DNA from: CAZVWH01 sp964631175
GTDB taxonomy: Bacteria; Planctomycetota; Phycisphaerae; Sedimentisphaerales; Anaerobacaceae
Direction of reading: 5' to 3'
DNA length: 6,034 nucleotides
Assembly (NCBI GenBank): GCA_964631175.1
Contig: CAZVWH010000137.1
Coordinates: 1 to 6,034, forward strand
Both the position numbers and the translations under genes were made by a program. This document shows, one piece after another, positions 1 to 6,034 of this stretch. Within the stretch, counting starts at the first letter, position 1, and every line of letters starts with the position of its first letter. The notes beneath the pieces are model-generated. The model made no database searches. It had not been told where the DNA came from and saw only the letters and a program-made list of their open reading frames with translations.

Positions 1-134
1 CCGTTAGGGAGTGGTAAGAGGGACGATGGATGAGGGACGAGGGACGAGGGACGAGGAAAATCAGAGCGGTAAGACGAGGGATGAGGGACGAGAAAATCAG
101 AGCCACGACCGTTAGGGAGTGGTAAGAGGGACGA
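1..134. repeat. GA-rich direct and tandem repeats
   Basis: A 26-base segment at 1-26 (beginning ccgttagggagtgg) recurs exactly at 109-134. Between the copies lie tandem heptamers of the type gagggac (about 34-56, and again 75-92) and two copies of gaaaatcagagc (56-67 and 92-103). The tract is simple-sequence-like and strongly purine-rich on the plus strand. Open frames crossing it translate to low-complexity sequence and I do not regard them as genes. It looks like a degenerate minisatellite; no function can be read from it. Confidence 0.85.
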
Positions 135-175
135 GGGACGAAATAAAACAGAATACAGGAGACAGAAGATGTTTA

Positions 176-223
176 GCCGGCACGCCTGTCGTGCCGGTTG
201 GGACTGGCCTGTTGAGCCAGCCC
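176..223. repeat. Double-hairpin palindromic element (intergenic)
   Basis: Two adjacent hairpins are visible. The first has a perfect 8-bp stem, ccggcacg (177-184) with cgtgccgg (190-197), and a 5-base loop. The second pairs ggactggc (201-208) with gccagccc (216-223), with one mismatch and a 7-base loop. There is no T-tract, so it is a poor intrinsic terminator. The two-hairpin layout matches the elements at 4684-4733 and 5984-6034, although the sequence differs. I infer a REP-like or MITE-like interspersed repeat. Confidence 0.75.
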
Positions 224-228
224 GTGCA

Positions 229-280
229 TGATACTCGATGTTCAATACCTGATACTCGAGCACCTCGAATCGAGAATCGA
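229..280. repeat. TCGA-rich low-complexity repeats
   Basis: The decamer tgatactcga occurs at 229-238 and 250-259. It is followed by ctcgaatcgag (264-274), a quasi-palindrome, and agaatcga. This is short-period degenerate repeat sequence. Together with 1-223 it fills the gene-free stretch 1-438. From about 281 to 438 I see only AT-rich sequence, a small 5-bp hairpin at 385-399 (aagcc with ggctt) and a possible -10 box. Confidence 0.6.
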
Positions 281-411
281 ATATCCATTAAAGTCACATC
301 AAATTTTCACCGAAATAAAATTGGGGCGAAAGTGCAAGTAAAAAGTAAAAATGAGCGGAAAGATATACCTTATTGTCCACCATAAAGCCCGTACGGCTTC
401 CATAACGTAAG

Positions 412-417
412 TATAAT
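412..417 (+). promoter_or_regulatory. Possible -10 box for the small-gene pair
   Basis: A perfect TATAAT lies 22 bases upstream of the ATG at 439. No convincing -35 hexamer sits 16-18 bases further upstream; that position is occupied by the GC-rich hairpin sequence around 388-396. In an AT-rich region a TATAAT can occur by chance, so this is only a candidate promoter for the two small genes downstream. Confidence 0.3.
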
Positions 418-438
418 TATCGAGACAGAAAATAAATA

Positions 439-708
439 ATGTTTATTAAAATATTAATAGTAATCTTGCAATTGTCATCCGTGATACTGGTAGTAATGCT
501 TCCAGTTTTGGGAATTATTAATATTCTCTATAGACTATTTGCAGGACATTGGAGTTTCTTTTGGAAAAAATCATTTTGTTGCTATATTGCATTTTTAAGA
601 TGGTGTTGGGAGGCTTTATTTCGAATGCAGAAAGCTGTTGAAAAGGAGCAGGAAGTTAAAAGACAAGAAAGATTGATAAGATCATTAGAGGAAGCGAAAA
701 GATTATAA
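439..708 (+). CDS. Small putative membrane protein, unrecognised
   Basis: This is an 89-residue protein of no family I recognise. Residues 3-32 are almost uninterruptedly hydrophobic (ILIVILQLSSVILVVMLPVLG and on), giving a convincing membrane helix. Residues about 45-60 are aromatic- and Cys-rich (CCYIAFLRWCW) and could form a second, amphipathic or re-entrant membrane segment. Residues 62-89 are highly charged (KAVEKEQEVKRQERL), predicted as a cytosolic amphipathic helix or coiled coil. The ATG has only a weak ribosome-binding site. The gene sits in an AT-rich patch unlike glnS and gltX, 60 bases ahead of another small gene in the same direction, so co-transcription is plausible. Protein-like composition with an ordered hydrophobic-then-charged layout supports a real gene, but without homologues this remains tentative. 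Confidence 0.55.
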   Translation: MFIKILIVILQLSSVILVVMLPVLGIINILYRLFAGHWSFFWKKSFCCYIAFLRWCWEALFRMQKAVEKEQEVKRQERLIRSLEEAKRL

Positions 709-768
709 AATTTGTGTTACCAAATAAAGAAGTGGATAATATAGATATAAAAATGAAGGAATAAACGA

Positions 769-1020
769 ATGGACAAACTGACAATTGAAATCAGTTGGGC
801 TGATTCAGGCGAAAAATGTGTAGCGAGAGCGTTCAAAAATAATGAAGAAATCGGTTTTGCAGAGTCGAAAGAGAATATAAAGGATCGGGAGGATTGGTTC
901 ACCACGTTTGGTTTTCTGGTTGAGCAATACTTGATGATAGAATCCATCAAAAAACTTCTTGGCAAAATGTACCCCAAAGCAAGCGAATATTGTAAAGTAG
1001 TTTCTATGGTTAAAAAATGA
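769..1020 (+). CDS. Small hypothetical protein, unrecognised
   Basis: This is an 83-residue soluble protein with no signal peptide or membrane segment. The start is supported by a good Shine-Dalgarno sequence, gaagga at 755-760, eight bases before the ATG. The N-terminus (MDKLTIEISWADSGEKCVARAF) reads like a short amphipathic beta-hairpin. Residues about 49-75 look helical (FLVEQYLMIESIKKLLGKMY). The C-terminus is basic (SMVKK). I do not recognise the family and assign no function. It follows the small membrane protein by 60 bases on the same strand and could form a two-gene unit with it. Its stop lies immediately before a hairpin-rich repeat, and glnS converges from the other side. Strong ribosome-binding site and normal amino-acid composition argue for a real gene. 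Confidence 0.6.
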   Translation: MDKLTIEISWADSGEKCVARAFKNNEEIGFAESKENIKDREDWFTTFGFLVEQYLMIESIKKLLGKMYPKASEYCKVVSMVKK

Positions 1021-1021
1021 C

Positions 1022-1079
1022 CAGCCTCCACGCCTGTTCCTTTGAGGCTGCCACTCAATGCCGTTGTCGTGCCGACAAC
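1022..1079. repeat. Palindromic element between convergent genes
   Basis: Two hairpins fill the gap between the stop at 1020 and the glnS stop at 1082. The first pairs cagcctc (1022-1028) with gaggctg (1044-1050) around a 15-base loop. The second pairs gttgtcg (1063-1069) with cgacaac (1073-1079) around a 3-base loop. The words cacgcctgt and tgtcgtgccg are shared with the element at 176-223, suggesting a related repeat. Its position between convergent genes would suit a bidirectional terminator, but neither strand has a clear U-tract after a stem, so I call it a repeat first. Confidence 0.6.
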
Positions 1080-1081
1080 AG

Positions 1082-2815
<1,734 letters not shown>

Positions 2816-2875
2816 ACTTATCCTGCTTCGAGAGGCTCCAATTTGGGATAAAATTTCTACAAAGTATTGCGGTAT

Positions 2876-2904
2876 ATTATATTTAGTGCCCAGACAAGCG
2901 TCAA
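2876..2904 (-). promoter_or_regulatory. glnS sigma70-type promoter
   Basis: Read on the minus strand, TTGACG (2904-2899) is separated by exactly 17 bases from a perfect TATAAT (2881-2876). The predicted transcript would start near 2869, giving a leader of about 54 bases to the ATG at 2815. The leader shows no recognisable T-box or riboswitch. This is a strong consensus match and correctly placed and oriented for glnS. Confidence 0.8.
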
Positions 2905-2958
2905 GTTACGAAGGTTTCCATTTGGAATGTCGTAGAAATATGATTTTTATTTAAATAG

Positions 2959-3129
2959 ACCCCTCGGCTGCGCTCGGGGTGACGTTCTGTCATTTCGAGC
3001 GAAGTCGAGAAATCTGTTTTTGAGCAGATTTCTCCTCTTCGCCCCCGTGCTTTCTGCTTGCCCCTGCGTCTTACGACGCAAGGCGGGGCAGCGGGCGAAA
3101 GCAGAAATGGGGGCTTCGGTCGAAACGAC
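2959..3129. repeat. Composite inverted repeat with three-way-junction fold
   Basis: Outer arms 2989-3004 (gtcatttcgagcgaag) and 3114-3129 (cttcggtcgaaacgac) pair at 14 of 16 positions. Inside are two independent hairpins. One is a perfect 10-bp stem, gagaaatctg (3007-3016) with cagatttctc (3025-3034). The other is a long interrupted hairpin, 3041-3114, built from gccccc/gggggc, tttctgct/agcagaaa, gcccc/ggggc and tgcgtc/gacgca with a ttac loop. An additional acccc/ggggt repeat lies at 2959-2980. The terminal words resemble interspersed repeats I recall from many bacterial genomes. It lies between the divergent glnS and gltX promoters. Open frames crossing it are not credible genes. A MITE-like element is the best reading; a structured RNA is an alternative. 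Confidence 0.75.
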
Positions 3130-3246
3130 GGTGAGGCTTTTCAACAGAGCAATAAAAATACTAAATATTTTGGAAAATTGATAGAGAGAAATTTATCGAT
3201 GTCTTTTGTGACCCCGTACAAAACTGACAGATATAACGTCTGGCTC

Positions 3247-3275
3247 TTGACAATGGTTCCGGTATAACTTATCCT
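3247..3275 (+). promoter_or_regulatory. gltX sigma70-type promoter
   Basis: A perfect -35 TTGACA (3247-3252) is followed after exactly 17 bases by TATCCT (3270-3275), which matches the -10 consensus at four of six positions. Transcription would begin near 3282, leaving a leader of about 32 bases. An imperfect dyad, ttttgt (3204-3209) with acaaaa (3218-3223), lies about 23 bases upstream of the -35 and might be a regulator site, though it could be chance in this AT-rich stretch. Confidence 0.75.
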
Positions 3276-3313
3276 TATTTTTTACGTATTTTCTGGATTC
3301 AACGAGGGTTAGA

Positions 3314-5017
3314 ATGATTGTAACGCGATTTGCTCCGTCGCCGACGGGTTATCTGCATGTAGGAGGGGCGCGTACCGCCCTTTTTAGCTGGCTGTGGGCC
3401 AGACACACCGGCGGCAAATTCATCCTGCGAATCGAAGATACGGACGTCAAACGCAATACGCCTACTGCTACACAGCAGGTTATAAACGACCTGCATTGGC
3501 TCGGCATCGGCTGGGACGAAGGCCCTGAAATCAGCGGGCCGAACGGGCCATACCTGCAATCGCAGCGCCAGCAGCAAGGCATATACGATAAATACGTCAA
3601 TCAACTTCTCAATGAAGCAAAGGCCTACTACTGCTTCGATACGCCGGAAGAGCTGGAAGCTATGCGCGCGAAAGCCACGGACCAGAAACAAAACTTAGCT
3701 TACCATCGGCCAGAAAGATTCCCAAATGAAAGCGACGTTAAAAAGGCAAAAAGTGAAGGCAGACCCGTGACAGTACGTTTTGCAGTGCCACAGGATGATA
3801 CAATCGTAGTTCAGGATATAGTACGCGGCGAGGTCAAATTCGCAGCCGGTGAAATCACTGATTTCATTATACAAAAAAGCGATGGATTCCCGACGTATAA
3901 TTTTGCCTGCGTGGTCGATGACTATTTAATGAAGATTACGCACGTGATTCGCGGCCAGGAGCACCTCAACAACACGCCAGGCCAGCAGGCTTTATGGCAA
4001 GCACTCGGTTTTGGCCAGTTTCCTCAGTACGTTCACATGTCCGTCACCGTCAGTGACACCGGCGGCAAACTTTCCAAGCGAGAGCGCCCAAAGGCACTTC
4101 GCCAGGCAATTAAAAACACAAAAAATATCGACTTAGAGAAACTTGCTCAAGTTGGCAATATCAGCCGTGAAGAAATAGAAAGTTTCATTAAAGGCAAGAC
4201 TACACCTGATATGCCCGCAATTGACGCGATGGCTGAGTACCTCGGCGTTAGCCTGCCGGAGATCAATATCGTTGATTTCTTTAGAAGCGGCTATCTGCCC
4301 GAAACAATGGTCAATTTCCTCTCGCTTTTAGGTTGGAATCCAGGCGACAATCGGGAGATTATGTCGATAGATGAGTTAATCGAGGCCTTTGAGCTTTCAC
4401 GCCTGACAAAATCCAACAGTTTGTTCGATAGGCAGAAATTGATTGCCTTCAATACCGAGCATATAAAAATGACTCCGCGCGAGAAATTGCTCAGGCATTT
4501 CAATGATTACTTAAAGATAATTGCATCTCCGGTAATATCTGCTGATGATGAGCATCTTAAAAGGATTATCGATCTGTGTGAAGGTGCGAGGACTTTCGCG
4601 GATATCGAGCGCAAAAGCAGATTTCTTTTTTTAGACAACGACAAAATAAGATATGACGAAAAGGCAGTACAGAAAGTCCTGATAGCCCCCAACTTTATGT
4701 TGGGGGTTAACCCCCAGGATAAACCTGGGGGCTTACCGGATAACGGCCTTACAATGCTAAAAATCGTCCGCGATAAATTGGCGCATATGCAGGAATTTAC
4801 CGAGAAGGAAATTGAGGAAATGTTGCGTTCACTTGCAAAACAGAATAACGTTGGCTTGGGTAAAGTCGCTCAGCCCTTGCGGGTAGCCCTTTGCGGAACA
4901 ACAATCAGTCTGCCGATATTCGATTCGGTCCAGATGTTAGGCAAAAAAAATACTTTAGCAAGAATAGATAACACCTTGAAAGAATTTGCAATAGAAGCAC
5001 CAGGAGAAAAGATTTAA
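3314..5017 (+). CDS. gltX: Glutamyl-tRNA synthetase (GluRS), with two insertions
   Basis: This cytosolic class I synthetase joins glutamate to tRNA-Glu; the product also feeds tetrapyrrole synthesis where HemA is present. The start MIVTRFAPSPTGYLHVGGAR is typical of the family, with HVGG (15-18) as the HIGH motif, and gaggg at 3304-3308 lies five bases before the ATG. Other hallmarks are LRIEDTD (38-44), WDEGP (67-71), GQEHLNNTP (214-222), KLSKR (252-256), GYLPE (326-330), and LGKVAQPLRVALCG (515-528) in the anticodon-binding domain. The CxC half of the zinc site seen in E. coli is absent (only Cys107 in YYCFD). At 567 residues it is about 75 longer than usual. Two insertions explain this: about 58 residues after KLSKR, resembling a helix-turn-helix, and about 17 residues at 457-474 encoded by a palindromic repeat. 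The frame stays open throughout. The sugar kinase gene follows after one base. Confidence 0.97.
   Translation: MIVTRFAPSPTGYLHVGGARTALFSWLWARHTGGKFILRIEDTDVKRNTPTATQQVINDLHWLGIGWDEGPEISGPNGPYLQSQRQQQGIYDKYVNQLLNEAKAYYCFDTPEELEAMRAKATDQKQNLAYHRPERFPNESDVKKAKSEGRPVTVRFAVPQDDTIVVQDIVRGEVKFAAGEITDFIIQKSDGFPTYNFACVVDDYLMKITHVIRGQEHLNNTPGQQALWQALGFGQFPQYVHMSVTVSDTGGKLSKRERPKALRQAIKNTKNIDLEKLAQVGNISREEIESFIKGKTTPDMPAIDAMAEYLGVSLPEINIVDFFRSGYLPETMVNFLSLLGWNPGDNREIMSIDELIEAFELSRLTKSNSLFDRQKLIAFNTEHIKMTPREKLLRHFNDYLKIIASPVISADDEHLKRIIDLCEGARTFADIERKSRFLFLDNDKIRYDEKAVQKVLIAPNFMLGVNPQDKPGGLPDNGLTMLKIVRDKLAHMQEFTEKEIEEMLRSLAKQNNVGLGKVAQPLRVALCGTTISLPIFDSVQMLGKKNTLARIDNTLKEFAIEAPGEKI
4082..4273 (+). other. 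GluRS insertion after KLSKR, Xre/Cro HTH-like
   Basis: In most bacterial GluRSs only about six residues separate KLSKR from the DF..xGYLPE block; here residues 257-320 intervene. A basic stretch (RERPKALRQAIKNTK, 256-270) is followed by 274-317, which matches the pattern of an HTH_3 domain: LEKLAQ, NISREEIESFIKGKTTP, then AIDAMAEYLGVSLPEI. The segment sits next to the catalytic KMSKS loop. I believe planctomycete GluRSs often carry an insertion here, so it may be a lineage trait rather than a recent fusion. The HTH resemblance is pattern-based and could be convergent. Confidence 0.6.
4684..4733 (+). repeat. In-frame double-hairpin element within gltX
   Basis: Two perfect 8-bp hairpins stand side by side: cccccaac (4686-4693) with gttggggg (4699-4706), and cccccagg (4711-4718) with cctggggg (4724-4731), each with a 5-base loop. 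The middle, gggggttaaccccc (4702-4715), is itself a palindrome, and the ends agccccc and gggggct are complementary, so the 50 bases can also form one long cruciform. It encodes GluRS residues 457-474 (IAPNFMLGVNPQDKPGGL), interrupting a conserved stretch between DEKAVQKVL and LTMLKIVRDKL. One of the other forward frames would hit TAA. A gata tetramer flanks both sides, possibly by chance. Confidence 0.85.
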
Positions 5018-5018
5018 A

Positions 5019-5924
5019 ATGTCACTGCTTGTAACCGGTTCTATAGCGATTGATACGGTAAAGACGCCGCACGGTGTCAGCGAGGATTGTATCGGCGGCT
5101 CGGCTGTCTATTTTTCTATGGCCGCCGGCTTCTTTAGTCCGGTGCGTCTGGTCGGCGCTGTCGGCTCAGATTGTCCGTTTGATTTGGCTAAAGTTTTCGC
5201 TGAAAGAGATGTTGACCTGACAGGTCTGGAAATAAGAAAGAACAGCAAAACCTTCCGCTGGATCGGTTCCTATCAGGCTAATATGGATGACCGGACAACC
5301 GATTACATCGAATTAAACGTGCTTTCCGAAGAGCCGCCAAAGGTGCCTGCTTCGTTCAAAGATAGTCAATACGTATTTCTTGCCAACACAGCACCCGTGC
5401 TTCAGCTCCAGTTGCTCCAGCAGCTCCACAAGCCGATTTTTGTAGCTGCCGACACGATGGACTTCTGGATTGAAGGACACTTCGATGACTTAACTATGCT
5501 GCTGAAGAAAATCGACTGTCTAATAATTAACGAAGATGAAGCAAGGCTGTTAGCGAAGGAACACAATCTGATAAAGGCGGCGGAGAAAATTTTAGCCATG
5601 GGCGCATGGTCGGTGGTTATCAAAAAAGGCGAGTCCGGCTCGCTGGTTTGTGATGCCGGTGGAAATAAGTTTGTTCTGCCGGCCTATCCGGCTGCGGAAG
5701 TCAAAGACCCCACCGGTGCCGGCGACAGCTTTGCAGGCGGCCTTGTGGGCTACATCGCACAAACCGGCAGAACCGACTTTACAACATTGAAAACAGCAGT
5801 TGCATACGGCACAGTCGTAGCATCATTTACAATTGCCGGTTTTTCTGTGAATGGTTTGACTTCCATAGATAAAAGTGACATCGACAAAAGATTCGAGGAT
5901 TTGCGAAAACTAACACGATTTTGA
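5019..5924 (+). CDS. PfkB/ribokinase-family sugar kinase, substrate unknown
   Basis: This 301-residue protein is of normal length for ATP-dependent carbohydrate kinases of the PfkB family. The N-terminal substrate-binding glycines appear in CIGGSAVYFSMAAGFF (24-39, GG at 26-27). The NxxE motif that helps place Mg and phosphate is NEDE (171-174). KKGESG (202-207) leads into the nucleotide site, and the C-terminal signature DPTGAGDSFAGG (230-241) carries the anion hole and catalytic base Asp236. All expected catalytic residues are present, so it should be active. The lid region FRWIGSYQANMDDRTTDYIE (79-98) is unlike that of well-known ribokinases or fructokinases, so I do not name a substrate; nucleoside and other small-molecule kinases of the same fold are alternatives. 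It starts one base after gltX stops, with aggag at 5002-5006 inside gltX, implying co-transcription and perhaps coupled translation. Confidence 0.9.
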   Translation: MSLLVTGSIAIDTVKTPHGVSEDCIGGSAVYFSMAAGFFSPVRLVGAVGSDCPFDLAKVFAERDVDLTGLEIRKNSKTFRWIGSYQANMDDRTTDYIELNVLSEEPPKVPASFKDSQYVFLANTAPVLQLQLLQQLHKPIFVAADTMDFWIEGHFDDLTMLLKKIDCLIINEDEARLLAKEHNLIKAAEKILAMGAWSVVIKKGESGSLVCDAGGNKFVLPAYPAAEVKDPTGAGDSFAGGLVGYIAQTGRTDFTTLKTAVAYGTVVASFTIAGFSVNGLTSIDKSDIDKRFEDLRKLTRF

Positions 5925-5983
5925 AATATCAAAATACGAAGCATGAAATCATAATTTCGGATTTTTAAGATATACGAGATGGT

Positions 5984-6034
5984 AGGGTGGGGCTTGCCCC
6001 ACCATGACCTTATCGGTGGGCTAAAGCCCACCCT
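5984..6034. repeat. Double-hairpin palindromic element, reaches window end
   Basis: The first hairpin pairs ggtgggg (5986-5992) with ccccacc (5997-6003). The second pairs ggtgggc (6015-6021) with gcccacc (6026-6032) around taaa. The outer ends agggtggg (5984-5991) and cccaccct (6027-6034) are perfectly complementary. This is the same architecture as the element inside gltX, with different arms. No T-tract follows within the window. It lies 60 bases after the sugar kinase stop and may continue beyond the window. The intervening 5925-5980 has only a weak 5-bp gaaat/atttc stem before ttttt (5962-5966), a marginal terminator. Confidence 0.8.

Noticed and set aside
1..134. CRISPR array
   Set aside because: The repeats are heptamers or a single 26-base pair of copies with no regular unique spacers and no cas genes nearby.
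119..385. An 88-codon open frame on the plus strand
   Set aside because: It runs through the GA-rich repeats, the double hairpin and TCGA-rich repeats, has no Shine-Dalgarno sequence, and its product has no protein-like order; it is repeat sequence read as protein.
1022..1079. Bidirectional intrinsic terminator between the small gene and glnS
   Set aside because: The stems are present but neither strand has a U-tract after them; a repeat element explains the sequence better.
3041..3114. tRNA or other classical RNA gene
   Set aside because: The fold looks clover-like with the outer arms, but there is no T-loop GTTCRA box, no anticodon arm of proper size and no CCA end.
3058..3267. A 69-codon open frame upstream of gltX, and a nested 22-codon frame from 3199 that could be a leader peptide
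   Set aside because: The longer frame starts inside the composite inverted repeat. The 22-codon frame overlaps the gltX -35 box, so it would not be in the transcript from the predicted promoter, and it has no run of Glu or other regulatory codons.
4684..4733. Frameshift or pseudogene breakpoint in gltX
   Set aside because: The reading frame stays open and conserved GluRS sequence resumes directly after the element, so it is an in-frame insertion and not a disruption.

Overview
The window looks like a chromosomal stretch from an uncultured-type bacterium, most likely a member of the Planctomycetota (Phycisphaerae/Sedimentisphaerales-like). This rests on three things: the style of the two aminoacyl-tRNA synthetases, in particular a large insertion after the KLSKR loop of GluRS; the ribokinase-family gene behind gltX; and many short palindromic interspersed repeats. 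The assignment is inference, since no rRNA or marker phylogeny is available here.

Layout. Positions 1-438 hold no credible gene. They contain GA-rich short repeats (1-134), a double-hairpin palindromic element (176-223) and TCGA-rich low-complexity sequence. Positions 439-1020 form an AT-rich patch with two small unrecognised genes on the plus strand: a membrane protein with a charged helical tail, and a small soluble protein. A further double hairpin (1022-1079) separates them from the convergent glnS.

The core is a divergent pair. glnS (GlnRS, 1082-2815, minus) and gltX (GluRS, 3314-5017, plus) each have a good sigma70-type promoter in the intergenic region. Between the promoters sits a composite inverted repeat of about 140-170 bp that can fold into a three-way junction. 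gltX is followed after one base by a PfkB/ribokinase-family sugar kinase (5019-5924), presumably its operon partner. The window ends inside another double-hairpin repeat (5984-6034).

The two synthetases charge tRNA-Gln and tRNA-Glu, so this locus supplies both Gln and Glu for translation. The sugar kinase has no assigned substrate and its link to tRNA charging is only positional.

The most striking feature is that both synthetase genes appear to carry palindromic elements inserted in frame. In glnS a 42-nt segment with a perfect hairpin at each end adds 14 residues to the catalytic Rossmann fold. In gltX a 50-nt double hairpin adds about 17 residues to the anticodon-binding region. Intergenic elements in the same window share the double-hairpin design. 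This resembles the protein-coding palindromic elements known from Rickettsia. Separately, the GluRS insertion after KLSKR reads like an Xre/Cro-type helix-turn-helix.
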